Both the position numbers and the translations under genes were made by a program. The notes beneath the pieces are model-generated. The model worked only from the letters and a program-made list of their open reading frames with translations. It ran no database searches and was not told the DNA's origin. A stretch of DNA of 64,000 bases from Plutella xylostella (Eukaryota > Arthropoda > Insecta > Lepidoptera > Plutellidae). The stretch lies in NCBI RefSeq assembly GCF_932276165.1, contig NC_063988.1, forward strand, positions 6,944,001 to 7,008,000. The letters run 5' to 3'. Below, in pieces: positions 23,336-35,632 of the stretch. How positions within the stretch are numbered: position 1 is the stretch's first letter; the number at the start of each line of letters is the position of its first letter.

Positions 23336-24204
23336 GTGAGTATGACTAGTTTTCTGGTGGGTCTGTAGGTTTACTGTTGCTGGATTCGGAGCGCTCCGCG
23401 CGGACAAACCATGGAAGTAACATAGTTTCAATAGTTAGGGTGCTTACATAGAGAATCGGGTGTCCTGTATCTACCTGTACCGGTAACCTGATTATGCGAA
23501 AGCGCCCACTCACGGAGCATTTCCTTATAATTATAATAATATAAGTTTATAATATTGAAATGAGGTTGATTAGCCGGTCATGGTCACACTGTACTTGAAG
23601 GATAAGGTAACATAGTTGGGAGTATTATGATAATTATATTTACCAGAACTGAAGTTTACATTGTATTCGGTAAGCAGAATTATAGAAAACATTAGCATAC
23701 TTAATGTGTACCAACATATCCAATATTACTGGAAGACCCCTTCTGGATATTCGCCAACGACTTGCGGTAATTTATACTAACTAGCCAGATTCTAATATAT
23801 TGTTACACAGTTCATTGACTACAAAAATCCATCTTACGTCTTGGAAATAAAGTTCAGAATGCGCGTGTAATCTTCTCTTCTTCTGAGGACTTTGACCTGT
23901 TGGCGGTTTTTATTAATTTGTTACAAAAAGTAGGTCTCTTTTATTATTCAGAAGATCATGATTCATTACATAAAATTATTGAAAGTTTTCCCGTATTTAT
24001 TGGTTTATTTTCTTAAGTCATCATCAAAGAATATTTTTGGATTCTAATTTAAGTTTATAGTCTAAAGCCATCAGAGATTATTTTTAGATGCTTTATAGAT
24101 ATGTTTATATTTTTATTCTAATTTAAGTTTATCGGCACGGCTAGCCAAACATTGTTCAGTTTAATATCCGGGCGGTTCGCAGCTTATCAATTGCCCATCG
24201 CAAA

Positions 24205-24300
24205 GTGAATTTGTGTGAAGTTGTGGGGAGCGGGCCGCGGGCCGCGGGTCCAGGGGTGTCAATTTTCCGGCCCGATGGCCCGCGACGGGCTGGAAACCTC
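24205..24300. other. GC-rich palindromic patch
   Basis: Holds 'cgggccgcgggccgcgggtc' (a short tandem) and 'ccggcccgatggcccgcg'. Strong local GC peak in AT-rich surroundings, no coding signal recognised. Confidence 0.5.
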
Positions 24301-25204
24301 TGATGACGCCGAAGGAATAAATTAAAACCACATTTGTTGAATCGTAGGTTATTTTATTGTTTTCTGGAAAGCTGAGCGTGTATTGTGATAAAGTTGGATT
24401 CAATCACTGTCTATTATGTAAATCTACTTTTCTTTATGGTTGTCAGATACTTAAATAAAAACAACAGAAAATGCGCGAGGTTTGTTTAAAATACTTACGT
24501 AGAAAGACAATGTAAGTAGCTTTTTACCCGAACATTAATTAAAAATTAAAACGTTAAAAGAAGTTACCTAAGTTATTTAAAAAGGTAAAAATAGCGTTTC
24601 TAGACCATTAGCTCTGATTCATGGCCCGGGGAGACGTGTTTTCATTCTGCGTGCAAATGAAGAGGAATTATTTTACAGATTACAAAATGGCGGAGGCTCC
24701 GAAAAACATATTTTTGCGGTAGAACCAGTAGAAAACCAAAAATTACATACATATAGAAATGGCCTATGAAGATTTGTATGCGTGTTGGAATTAATGAAAA
24801 CTATCCACACAAAATCTACTGAGTAAATTTTGATGAAATTTGAATTAACACATAAGCTACCGAAATTCCCACGGGAAAACAAGCTCGAGGACAGCAATAT
24901 AGTTAATTCATAGATATTTTGTTAATAATGATAGAGGTAAGTATACAATTAATTTGTAGATACTTAGATACTAATGAATGAAAAAACTTATCTCTTCTTT
25001 CAAACCACTTAAAACTTTCGATTTGATCCAATTAAAATGATCTTTTACTTTATTTTTGTTTCAGTCCGACGGGGGAGTAATTGGCAGAATTAACAAGTCA
25101 AAGATTAAATACCAAGTATCTTCTTGTACCTAAGTCTTGTACCAAGCATTTTATAATTTTATGTAACTCAAATAGCCAACGTCACCGTCGATAGAATAGG
25201 TATT

Positions 25205-25522
25205 CTATTCTCTGAGGAGGTTTCAGTACCTGCACCTGGCTTTGTGCAAATATACCCAAGGTCTAAACTGCCTTCTTAAGCTTGGACCATTTCCCATCAC
25301 GCTGATCCACTGGTTGGCTGGTGGGTTCACATATCTAGATGTGCTAAATCTAGATATGCAGGTTTCCTCACTTTACCGTACCGTTTCTTCACCGTAAGAG
25401 CGATGCTATACATTGTATGTACTTCAATTCAAAGAACTCATTGGTACATGTCAGCGCCGGGATTCGAATCCGCATCTCTGGCGTGAGAAGCGAGCGCTTA
25501 CCCGACTGAGTTACCACCGCTC
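25205..25522 (-). mobile_element. tRNA-derived SINE
   Basis: Minus strand, head at 25522-25449: 'gagcggtggtaactcagtcg' with a box A (TGGTAACTCAGTCGG) and 'gcggattcgaatcccggcgc' with a box B (GGATTCGAATCC). These are the two internal Pol III promoter elements of a tRNA. The body then runs 'gtgaggaaacctgcatatct', 'gtgaacccaccagccaacc', toward 'aagccaggtgcagg'. Body fragments without the head recur at 25752-25830 (plus) and 35757-35820 (plus). No intact acceptor stem, so it is a SINE head and not a tRNA gene. Confidence 0.8.
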
Positions 25523-25751
25523 TGAATGTAATAGTAGTGTAGTTTACAGTAGTAGTATGTAGTGTGTAGTAGTTGAACATTTTTTTTTACTTCTAGGTAG
25601 GTGTATAATAAAACTTACGAATTAACATCCACAGAGACGGTAGACGCGGCGTTTTATTCACGTCATCACTTAAAACACCGGGTACGTACCTGAAACAATC
25701 CATGAACAAATTAATTTACCGATGAATTCTTAGAAATAAGTTATACCACTA

Positions 25752-25830
25752 GCTCTTACGGGGAAGGAAAACTTCGTGAGGAAACCAGCACACCTAGATG
25801 AGTACCCTAACTCCTGAAGTTGTACTCATG
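25752..25830 (+). repeat. SINE body fragment
   Basis: 'ctcttacggggaaggaaaac' and 'ttcgtgaggaaaccagcaca' match the body of the SINE at 25205-25522 but in the opposite orientation and without the tRNA-like head. Confidence 0.6.
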
Positions 25831-25928
25831 ACGATACGGCAATCGACTTATCACGTAGGTAAAATGTATAGCCACAATCGGGCGACTCGCTTGCAAGTCA
25901 CCTCTGAAGCACCGCTCTAGGCTAGTAT

Positions 25929-26035
25929 AGGGCGCATTTAAGACGTGACAAGAGTTTTGCATCGCGCTCACTCACATCGCGCAGCCTCAAGAGCGAGCGC
26001 GACGGAGAACTCTTATCACGTCTTAATAGCACCCT
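25929..26035. mobile_element. Short hairpin MITE
   Basis: The left arm 'agggcgcatttaagacgtga' 'caagag' is mirrored by 'ctcttatcacgtcttaatag' 'caccct' on the right. The whole 107 bp folds back through 'tcgcgctc'/'gagcgcga'. I could not identify a target duplication with confidence. Confidence 0.65.
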
Positions 26036-26221
26036 GTGCTACAGGGAACTTAGTTTTTTGTCACATAGAGTGACCCCGCAGGAGGACTACTCTTGCTTGA
26101 CGAAATGCGAAGTTTCAGAGGGCTGCTGCCTTGCTGCGCGAACCTCGACTCTATCGTACATACAGGTCTCCGAAACATTGTATTTCTTCAAGCAACAAGC
26201 CCCCTGTCTCGTTCTAAGTAA

Positions 26222-26575
26222 GTGTTTAACACCATTAATCTTTGCACAGGCCCGTGGGAGTTTCTGCTAATGAGTTCCTTTAACGAACACTTTCCGTTGC
26301 CTATAAATTATAAGGAATACATTTCTAAAATTCAATTAAATGTTAGATATCGACAAATTGCTCGTCTGACTGAGGCAAAATCTTCTAAGGAATATTATAT
26401 GGTTCCGGGCTCATCGCTCCATCGTCTATTCTCCTATAGCCATTATTGCGAACTTGTCAAAAGTCACGCTTTAAACTTATTGTTTCAAAGTAGGAGTATT
26501 TTGGGGTACCGTGGTCGAAGGCTGAACGTGGCTGCCGCGCGTGGTGCGTCTTTCAGTGACTGTCAAAGCTTGTAA
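26222..26575 (+). CDS. Unrecognised 117-codon ORF
   Basis: Open frame from an ATG, with a fairly protein-like composition (includes HFPLPINYKEYISKIQLNVR and HRLFSYSHYCELVKSHALNL). No domain, repeat or splice signal that I recognise. It is not in an identified transposon. Possibly a fragment of an old element, possibly chance. Confidence 0.15.
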   Translation: MFNTINLCTGPWEFLLMSSFNEHFPLPINYKEYISKIQLNVRYRQIARLTEAKSSKEYYMVPGSSLHRLFSYSHYCELVKSHALNLLFQSRSILGYRGRRLNVAAARGASFSDCQSL

Positions 26576-26747
26576 GCTTCAGGACTCAAAGCTGGACTGT
26601 TATAAGATTCAGGACTTGACAGTCCTTGTACCGAAAGATATTTTCTAGCCCAAAGGTAGGCAAAGGCTACCATGCCACAAATAAAAACTGAACCAAATCG
26701 ATAAGTTGAAATATTATTTTCAATCGCAATTATTTCTTACTATATAG

Positions 26748-26935
26748 CTGATCCCGCGCGCTTCGCTTCGCCTTAAAAAGTTTTCCCGTGGGAATTCCGG
26801 GATAAAAGTAGCATATGTTCTTTCCCAGTGTCTAGACCGTATGCATACCAAATTTCATTCAAATCTGTTCAGTAGTTTTGGCGTGAAAGAGTAACAGACA
26901 GACACAGTTACTTTCGCATTTATAATATTAGATAG
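26748..26935 (+). repeat. Lepidopteran retroposon
   Basis: Runs 'cccgcgcgcttcgcttcgcc', 'gttttcccgtgggaattccg', 'tcaaatctgttcagtagttt', 'aacagacagacacagttact', 'tttcgcatttataatatta'. Near-complete relative of 41845-42047; partial relatives are at 15828 and 54515. I know this sequence type as very common in moth and butterfly genomes. No coding capacity. Confidence 0.75.
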
Positions 26936-29900
26936 GATTAGGATAACAAAGCTTCTTTTGCGGCTATTTTATTTATCATACGGAACCCTTAATGTTCCTA
27001 ACAGTGCGGATCGCACTTGGCCAGACTTATTTTTTATCGGTTTTACTAATAATGTAGCAGAGGCTTTTATTAATGAACCAGAATCTCCCTTCGTTAGACC
27101 CACCACGTCCCATAGGGCTAAAATACATTATATTTTATGGAGAGAAATGATGAAATACACTGCTGACAATGCAGTATTTTGTACCAATTAGAGTAGTAGA
27201 GACTCCGCAAACTTCTCTTGCGAATTCCGATATAAAAAATAGCTTACTTATATGTTTAGTTCAGGGTGTCAACTTTCTAGAAAATAATGCTTTACTACAC
27301 ATAGTTACAACTTTAGTACTCCCTTAGAGATTTAATATCTCCAGTACTAATGTGTAGGTATAAAAAAACTTATTCTCTATCTAGCTACGTCCCTCAATAG
27401 ATACGCCTCGCTAGATTGCATATTAGATGCTGTGAGGATACGAGCCAGTTTACAGACATACCTCCTGCATATTCATAGAATTATAGAAGATCAATTATTG
27501 CATGCCAATATTCTGTGTAGTCTTATTAACAAAGCTTAGTATACAACGACTTGAAGTTTAAAATTCCTTAAAGCCTTAAAGCTAAGACTTGTAAAGTAAC
27601 AGGAACATATAGCGAATTTAGAAGTAGGTATTTATGTGTGTGTATACCAATTACATACCTAAATATTATATGAAAATATACCTACAATCAAGTGTAGAAA
27701 TGAATGGTAAAATAAGTTATATAAGAAATATAGGTATATTATCGCCCTCACTCGAGTGGTAGGTACTTACTTAAAACTTCAAAAAACATACCAGTTTCGT
27801 CTCCGTCAAAAAAATCAAGTAGTTACCTACTTGACCTTGCACACCTCTAACAAACCGACTACTTTATACATAAGTCGTATGAATGCAAGGGTAGGTTTTT
27901 GTTAAACAGCTCAGTAGGTTTAAATAGATAGATCATAATATATTGATAAGTATATAAGGAACTACACATTGTTTATTCGGTGCTCCCATGATCCAACGTC
28001 TTTTATCAAGAACTTTCTTTATCTGAACGTAAGAATAAATATTAGTTTTCCTTTTTATTGTTACAGAAAATGGAAACAGTTTGTGACTGTCAGATAAGAA
28101 AGGAGCGGGATGAATATTTTCATTGTATAAATTACATTCCGACATAGGTACGTATCTTTGAATAACTTAGGTAGGATGGAAAATCTACTCTGAGGACGTC
28201 TTGTAGAGTTTGGAGATGTTAATGATGAGATTGTTGAGAAAGGTTTTATTTCAAACATATGATATGTTACACAATAAATGAACATTATGAGTATTAACTA
28301 TGCGAATCATTTAAAAAATATCAGTTTTAATTTGACGCTAAATACCTCTATTGGTAGCAGATAGAGGAAATATACAGACAGTTCGGCCTATAAGTATTTA
28401 GGTATAATGTAAAATCGTCATACATTCCTACACTGGTAAGCGGTTTTAAGCCTTAGAACAAAATACATACGAATTACGAAAACAAATACCGGCCACACAT
28501 ACATATAACCCTACTTTTCGTTTCTCCGTAGTTATGTGAAAATTTCAACATTTTGCCAACAGTACCTCTACCGCGAGCGTTTCCAACTAAAACACAATGT
28601 GTAGTTCGGAAACTAAAGGCTTTTGCGAATTCCGCCCGCTGTTTGTATCCTCTTTGATAAAGCTCTATTTTGGCGGGCCTGAAAACATATTTTGCTAGTA
28701 GCGAAAAAATAAATATGTTTTCTAAACAATTGTATTGAGTAGCTACGCGTGCAATGCAAATATTTATTTATTGTTTTCAGCACAATACACCAATATGTAA
28801 CATAATAATTCCCATTTATTTGCGCTCATACAATTTTTTTGAGAATTCTAATGTAATGTTATCTAGTACTTGTAGTATAAACTGTATTTTGCTAAGATTC
28901 CCTGATAGAAGTCCCATCGTCGTCCCCTAAGAACTGTGAAAAGTGGGTTTAGCACAGCACCACCGCCACCCTGTATCGGATTCCTGGTTTCACTTCATAA
29001 GCATGCATGGGACGCAAGACTCCTTCAACAATCCATGAGAAAATGTTATCGGGTGGGAGTGGGACTGAAAACTTTTGCCGTGCGCGTTTTACTGCAGTAA
29101 AACAAGCGTAAAAGGATTAGTATTTTTATCACATACTGGCTGGATTGAGTAAGTGATTCACTATCGTCGATTCTCCGTATTCTATTGATTTTCTAAGGAA
29201 TTCCACTGCTAATGTGCTGAACCTTTTAAGTGCTTATGTTATTATACGGTAGCATCAGAGGGTTTCAACGAATGCTTCAGCAATTCAGAAAATCAAAGCT
29301 CGGACAATTATTGTTTTGCAAAATGCATGCCGATTTGCGCATGAGAATGAAATCAAGGCCTGTTAGGTTTTGGTACTTAACACAAGCTTACTACTTTCTA
29401 CCTATCTCATGATGTGTATTATAGTATGTGTATAACTCTAGCTACCACCAACGTTCAGCAAATACATGTTCGTTTAATATTCCACTCGAGTCAGGTTTGA
29501 GTACATTCCTAATTCAAACCTTCAACTCGCCAAGTGTTCCTCTTATTGAAAATACTCAAGAAAGAATAAGAACGAGCGCCGAACTTTGTTAAGTCGGAAA
29601 AATTAACATTTTCCACATCGGAATATTCGCAGGCTCAGCAAATGTATTCAATTCAATCTTAATGGAGATTTATTTTGTTTGTCGGCAATCATTGGGAAAG
29701 TTTCTTTTATTATTGTTAAGATGTACAAATTGTACAAGTAATACGTAAGCCGATTAGAAGAATAATTAAATGAAATCGGATAGCACTAAACATTTTGCCT
29801 TTATTCCAAGAAATGTTTAGGACTTCTACGATGCTATTTTTTGAGTTATCGGAGCATACCCTAATGTAATCCTCCAAATTGAATTTACACAAACAGAATT

Positions 29901-30581
29901 GGAATACATAACGTGGATAAGTAGGTTGGTACGTATATCTCCGTTTTCGTCAGCTGCCGCTTAGTCGCTCCAGATCTTTGTAGCTTTACTTCCAATTTCC
30001 ATTAAATAGGTATACTTATAGGTTCAATTTAGGTTGGTAGTGCTAAGTTTGCTGTATATGTTGGCCAATATTCAATATAGTCTTAATTACTACTAAGTAC
30101 GTAAATTACATCAAAACTTTGGCTCCCAAATACTTTAGCAACATCATAATTAAATTTATGAAAAAATAATTCAAAAATTTCGCCACACGCTGAAAGTCTA
30201 TCTAGCTTTAAGAGTGTCCCATCAAACCTACACTGGACTCCTTTACATTTTTTATTGTGTCTATTACAATAACGTTCCAGCCATGTTCCTTACAACAAGG
30301 GTTTTTCCCACGGGTTTGCCGAACAGCCTGTTCGTAAATTCTCTTATTCGTTTTACCGATGGATCAGTAAAATGCAAATGTTTTTATTTAAATCCCACGA
30401 AAGGATCACATAATCCTAATCCTTAGTAACCCAAAACAATAAGGAACAAGTGTCGGTTTTCCCACAAAACGATCGGAAAATTTCGATAAAATTGTGTTTA
30501 CACTTTTGACAATAAGAAAAGCAAGTAGAGGTGCGATAGATCTTATTGCGATTATATTAATACTTATAAATTGAATGAGTA
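26936..30581. other. No recognisable gene
   Basis: 3.6 kb of AT-rich sequence with short frames (for example 26958, 27933, 28061, 29230, 30214) that show no motifs and no splice context. A slightly GC-richer stretch at 28900-29060 has no identifiable content. Confidence 0.4.
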
Positions 30582-30585
30582 TATA

Positions 30586-31845
30586 TGTTACTGTAAAAGC
30601 CCGAACAACGGTAAATCCTAAGATTTACGCGTAAAACCTAAGATTTACCAACTCTTAATGGTAAAAGCCCGAAAGATTTTGCGATTCGCACTTTTACCAC
30701 TATTCACTTGGTAAATCTTAGGATTTACATTAAGGCACGGTAAGTGTTGAAAAAGCCAGGTTATAACTTATAACCTCCGTAGTCGAACAAAGCGTCCGTA
30801 GTCGAGCGGGCTTCAGTGATCGTAACTGATCACTGAGGTTTAGCAACAACCAGCATGGTCAGCCATTGGATGGGTGACCGATTTCAAGTGGTTCTTTTCT
30901 GGATGCTTTCGTGCTTCGGACGGCACGTTAAGCCGTGGGTCCCGGTTGCTGCTTCGGCAGCAGTCGTTAAGCCTAGTCAGAGGCCTTCGGGCGGCTTGAA
31001 AACGTCTGACAGTCGGGTTGCCCACTTACCCGACAACTCGCTCAGCACAAGCTTGCTTGTGTTGGGGTCCACCAACCCGCACTAGGCCAGCGTGGTGGAC
31101 TAGATCGAAACCCTTCCTTCATTGGAAGGAGACCCGTGCCCCAGCAGTGGGGACGTAATGAGTCGTGATGATGATGATAACTTATAACTAACCGAACTTA
31201 ATAAATATTTATTATTGCAATCTACCTACTTTACTCGAGGTCAACAATAATAATACGTGAAAATTATTTTACTTCCGGTTTCCGTGTTTAAATTATCGTT
31301 CAGTGAATGAGTGAAAATAAAGTTATTTTCCAATAATCCAGCATTCAATAATAATTCGCATCTATTACTATACACATAAATACCATAATCCGGTGCATTA
31401 CATCGCCCAAAACTTGATGAATGACCTTGACCTCCAATTTCTACATTTTAATAGTTTTTATTTTAACTATTTAGGAAATAATTTAGAGGTGGATAATAAT
31501 AACAAAATGAAAAAATATATGATTATTACACATTGTTAAAATAATGTTGATTTAAAGGTTTTAAAATGACTGTTCATAAAAAATAATATAAATTCTGAAA
31601 GAAAATAATTTAAGTTTTTGATTGAAATAAATGAATAGGTAATAATTAATATTTATTTTATTCCCAAAACCAACTTTTACTAGGTGTCAGTGGTAAAACC
31701 TAGCATTTACCAAATTCTAATGGTAAAAGCCCGAAAAAAATGACCCATTTTCACAAATCCTTACATTTACCAACTCATGTTGGTAAATCCTAAGATTTAC
31801 TGGTAAATCCTAGGATTTACCGTTGTTCGGGCTTTTACAGTAACA
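30586..31845. mobile_element. Terminal-inverted-repeat DNA element with palindromic ends
   Basis: Left end TGTTACTGTAAAAGCCCGAA followed by CAACGGTAAATCCTAAGATT. The right end is its inverse, giving inverted repeats of more than 40 bp. TATA flanks both ends (30582-30585, 31846-31849); if the repeat is taken two bases longer, the duplication is TA. The unit GGTAAATCCTAGGATTTACC at the right end is itself a perfect 20-bp palindrome. Variants recur near both ends together with 'ggtaaaagcccgaa'. The interior is AT-rich and non-coding, and is interrupted by a SINE at 30775-31176. Superfamily uncertain; Tc1/mariner is possible from the TA. Confidence 0.75.
30775..31176 (+). mobile_element. 5S-rRNA-derived SINE, complete, nested
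   Basis: The head (about 30806-30890) contains 'gatcactgaggtttagcaac' and 'ggtcagccattggatgggtg' 'accg', closely resembling the internal promoter part of 5S rRNA (gatcaccgaagttaagcaac ... ggtcagtacttggatgggtg accg). The body has 'cgtgcttcggacggcacgtt' and the tail 'gcactaggccagcgtggtgg' 'agacccgtgccccagcagtg', typical of lepidopteran RTE 3' ends, then GATGATGAT. A perfect 12-bp duplication ATAACTTATAAC flanks it (30763-30774, 31177-31188). Inferred: transcribed by Pol III from 5S-type boxes, mobilised by an RTE LINE. Confidence 0.85.
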
Positions 31846-31849
31846 TATA

Positions 31850-32756
31850 CATGATTCTCATAATAATTTTATTGGCCATGCTCACTTTCTGAAGAAGAAG
31901 GGAACCCATACATTGATTAATCTTCAACAGAAATAAGAAACCTTTACCAGTAAGTTTAACATGTTTGCGCGGAGAGCTTATGCATAATAATAAGTTATGA
32001 TGACTTACAAAGCGGTAAGGCGTTTGTAGAAACAATTTCAAGACTTTTCAACAACAATACTATAGTTAAGTATAGATTCATGTATAAAAGGTAAATCATA
32101 AACAATGGCTAAATTAAAATTCAAAACGGGCCCAAAATGATGGTTGTTTTCAAACAAAATCACTTGTTTCTTAATTAGTTTTAAACAATGCTGAGCTTTT
32201 AGATACTACCGAAGTTCATTTATTTGTTTTAAATTATGATTAACGTTTTGAATAGTCAGTTAAAAATCTGAAGGGAATAATAACATTTGTGTCACGTATT
32301 ATATACACGTATATATGATATTTGAATGTATGTAGGTTAGGTATAATAGTGAACACATAATTATGATGTTAAGTTAATTTAACTCATTCAAATACAGCGA
32401 TATGCAACCTATCACGTGAGTATAGAGCGAGATTACAGTCGTGAGCGTCATGTATACTGTATACTGTGACACCGTGTGTTTATTGCTCTGATACATTTTA
32501 TCTAAAAAAAAAGCCCTTCATCACCGAATAAGAGAGTTCTAATAAACTTGTAGTTATGACTTGTATCTGAGTGTCCGTCTGTGGCCATAACACATCGAAG
32601 CCGTGGCCGATATTTTTGTCTTCATTAAGTTTTCGAACTTAAGTATTTCAGATATTAAATAAAAAGATATGTAAGTACAGACGAATTGAGAACCCCCTCC
32701 TTTTTCGAAGTCAGTAAATATGCCATCTCCTCATACATTTTTCATCTTCTTATCCT
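31850..32756. other. No recognisable gene; LINE-tail traces
   Basis: The stretch 32395-32460 ('atcacgtgag', 'ttacagtcgtgag') has an inverted relative at about 42860-42960. The phrase 'acagacgaattgagaa' at about 32677 also occurs at 11990. These are likely decayed LINE 3' ends. Confidence 0.4.
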
Positions 32757-32918
32757 GTCGACAACAAACCAACAAAGTCGATAAATAATACACGCCCAGA
32801 ACTGGGCGACTGATACTATACCGCTGGTAGCGGTCATGAGCTCTTCCCGCGCACAGGTGTAAGGGCACGCGGGGCATGATGCACCTTATGCATCGTTTGT
32901 GGCGCTTCTCAAAAGCAA
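32757..32918 (-). pseudogene. Non-LTR retrotransposon ORF2 C-terminal fragment
   Basis: Read on the minus strand, 'gaagcgccacaaacgatgca' then 'tcatgccccgcgtgccctta' and 'gctcatgaccgctaccagcg' closely match 42203-42345 on the plus strand. It is part of the same C-terminal cysteine/histidine region of a LINE reverse transcriptase. Truncated on both sides. Confidence 0.65.
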
Positions 32919-33169
32919 CTCAGATTATATTGTCCTCATACAGTTCAAAACATTAGTTAGGTTATGCTCTATGCAGCCCGCCACCCGGAGTGAACAAACG
33001 GTGAATTAATTCAGCAGCCATGTTTCTGTCAAAGGATCCATTTCATTGATTGATTGCTTCTCTAATTTATCCTTGATTAATAGTAGAGCGGATTGAGCAA
33101 CTTTGGAATTGGAATTGTGCGCTTGGTGATGAAAGAAGATTCTATTACCATTCGTAGGTAACATTATAG

Positions 33170-33285
33170 GTTGTCTTGAAAAAAGAGTTTTTAGTGATAA
33201 GACCGCCTTTTTTGTACCTATGTGTTTGTATATTATAAGCTTTGTAAATTCTGTTCTTGTGTACAAATAAATCTATCTATTATAT
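33170..33285 (+). repeat. Short lepidopteran retroposon
   Basis: 'gttttttagtgataagacc' then 'gccttttttgtacctatgtg' and 'gtgtacaaataaatctatct'. Relative of 19745-19900, decayed at its 5' side. Confidence 0.6.
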
Positions 33286-34040
33286 TGATCATTTTAAGAT
33301 GTGGAGGCAAGTTGGATTTGACCCCTAACAGAATATACCTACAGGGTGTTAAAGATACTTGGGGTAGCAACCGTAGGCACCATAACTGTCATATCTACTG
33401 AAAACTGTTTAGAGACTATCCATAGACTATCCATTTTTAGCTTGTATTCCTGTCATGGTGGCTGGTTCCTCACATTTCTTCCTTCCAGTCCCTGTCTGCT
33501 CATATTCACATGTAGATTGTGGACCATTAGCTCGCGCCTCGCTGCAACCGCCACCTCCATTAGCCTCGCATTCATTCATTCAATGACTCACTTACTCATC
33601 TGAATGTATTGAAATGTATGCAAATTATCATAGAAAAAGATGTTGATAAATTCCTTTCACTGTGTTTGTTTATTCAGGCGTAAGGATGTGCTGTTCTGGG
33701 AATAAATTGCTCTGTATGTCAACCTTTTATTTTAAAGATGTTTGAAATATAAAACTACGAAAGTTTCAAACTCATTCTCCTCAGTATATCTTTATAGCAT
33801 ACCCTTACAAGTGAAGAAAGTTTTCTGCCAAAATATATGTTTAAACGATCGACATCCAAATCCCTTGTCCCAGATCGTACATTCGCAGAGCGCAGACAAC
33901 ACTCGGGTCCCCGAGGGCTAACTGTGACAAAAGAGATAATATTTTATGTTCAACATTTTCGTTTTTCAGTCATGTTGATTTCTCCCCGAAGAAAACGTAT
34001 AACGTAGTGGATCGTCGGGAACGATAAATAGTTAAGTTTC

Positions 34041-34170
34041 TCTAATTGCCACAGGTCTCGGCTGTGACGACCTGGAAGCTGCCGCGCAGGATCGGGGGAA
34101 GTGGATATCCCTTCTTCGAGCCCTATGTCCCTGATGGGGGATAACAGGATTTCATCATCATCATCATCAA
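34041..34170 (+). pseudogene. LINE (RTE-like) C-terminal tail
   Basis: The plus strand reads CDDLEAAAQDRGKWISLLRA, then LCP and a stop, followed by 'gggggataacaggatttc' and a CATCATCATCATC tail. The 'DLE.AAQDR..W' run ending just before a trinucleotide tail is typical of the end of an RTE-type reverse transcriptase frame. Only this tip remains. The adjacent 34195-34330 is also LINE-like in wording but I could not place it. Confidence 0.5.
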
Positions 34171-35142
34171 TTGCCACAGTTTCATCATCGTAATCAGGCC
34201 GTAATCGTCCTCGGCCTTCCTCTTCCAGCCTCTCCCGGCCACAGCCGTCTAAGCCTAAGGTTGTCGGTCGAGCAGGCCGAAAAGCGTCCCACGCTAAAGT
34301 TGCCTGTTACTGCTGGTCTCTCTCTATTGTATAATATGAGTATTCAATAATACTACTTCAGCATGTAGATGAAATCTGATTTATTTAATGGGCTTTAGTA
34401 AAGCAACTTAAACACTAATATATCTATTCTGCCGTTAATGTCTTGCAATATTCATCAAAGATAGAATATGATGTTTTTATAATGCTCATAAAATGTTATA
34501 GTTAATTGAAGAATTTTCTATAAAATTTGTAACGTTACAAATAAAGTTTATGGCGTGTAAGTTGCGGCCGGATGTATGTGGGAACCATTAATTTGTGCGT
34601 GAAAATATTACAACTCAATATACTATACACGGTGTGGTGACCAAATATAGTGGAATTTATGTTACTTTATACACATTTATTTGCTGTTTATAAATATATA
34701 TTAAGTTTAAAATAAAACCTCCTTAGGTACGTAGTGTAAAAAGTTTAAGACTTTTTTTCTTACTAAACATTTAAGTACTTTTTAATTCATTTTTTTAAAT
34801 TTCGTTATATCGAAACTTTAAAGTTATGTATCCTATATGAGAGAAGACATCCCGAGTACTTTATATACGTAGGCACACCTTGCGACCCGACGCTATCCTG
34901 ACTGACTAATCCTTTCATCAGAAGACTTTCGGCATGAAAATGAAAGTGCTCAACATGGAAGTAGAAAAAAAGACGGAAGGAATCTCGCGAACTAAAAAGT
35001 GACGCACCCAAAGTAAGTCAGTTTCATGTAACGACGAGACACACCCACACATTCACAAAAAAAGTAAGTCACTGCGCCGCCATTACGTCGCGAACCTTAC
35101 CGTAGTAAACACATTAAACGTTGTTTGAAAAGTGAAAAAAAT

Positions 35143-35219
35143 ATGCCGTCCTGCGTTGTTAAATCTTGCAAGAATCACAGTGGTTTTAAGAAAAAATGTG
35201 AAGGGATCACTTTTCACAG
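35143..35219 (+). pseudogene. THAP domain, exon 1
   Basis: ATG opens MPSCVVKSCKNHSGFKKKCE and GITFHR, then a consensus donor AG|GTAAGT at 35220. The MPxxC-x4-C start and 'FHR' end match the first half of a THAP zinc finger (C2CH), the DNA-binding domain of P-type transposases. This exon itself is intact. Confidence 0.8.
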
Positions 35220-35485
35220 GTAAGTTATTCAATTAATACTATATTTCATATGGTTTACGTTTTTTTACTCAAAACATTTTGTTAGAAAAAAATGTAGGTA
35301 AACAAACAATCCCAGTGTTACCAGTAATATTTTTTTTAAATTCCCCAAATTTGTGAGTTTAGTTTATGATGTGAGCCACTATGCCTGAAATAAAGGATTA
35401 TTAATATTATAAATGCTCCAAACCAAACTCAATCACAAAATATTAATTTACCAGTACCTACTTCTGTTTTTATATTTTCTAAAAA

Positions 35486-35632
35486 ACATGACGCATGGAG
35501 ATAATCGTGGATCGACATAATACGGGATGTTAGGGGTGACAATAATTGGATTCCTTCCAAATCCAGCGTCATTTGCAGCATTCATTTTGATGCGAATAAA
35601 TCTATTTCTTTCTTATTTATATCGCCTACCTA
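35486..35632 (+). pseudogene. THAP domain, second half, decayed
   Basis: The plus strand reads SWIDIIRDVRGDNNWIPSKS and then SVICSIHFDANKS, the second half of a THAP finger (tryptophan, 'P.K.S.ICS.HF'). It completes the C2CH set with exon 1. It is damaged: the expected intron acceptor AG is missing (sequence 'attttctaaaaaac'), a TAA interrupts the frame at about 35501, and a frameshift is needed before it. The frame stops at 35630. Confidence 0.75.

Noticed and set aside
25449..25522. Functional tRNA gene
   Set aside because: Box A and B are present but the acceptor stem does not pair and a SINE body follows.
30806..30900. 5S rRNA gene
   Set aside because: Only the internal promoter part resembles 5S; the remainder is SINE body with a LINE-type tail and target duplication.
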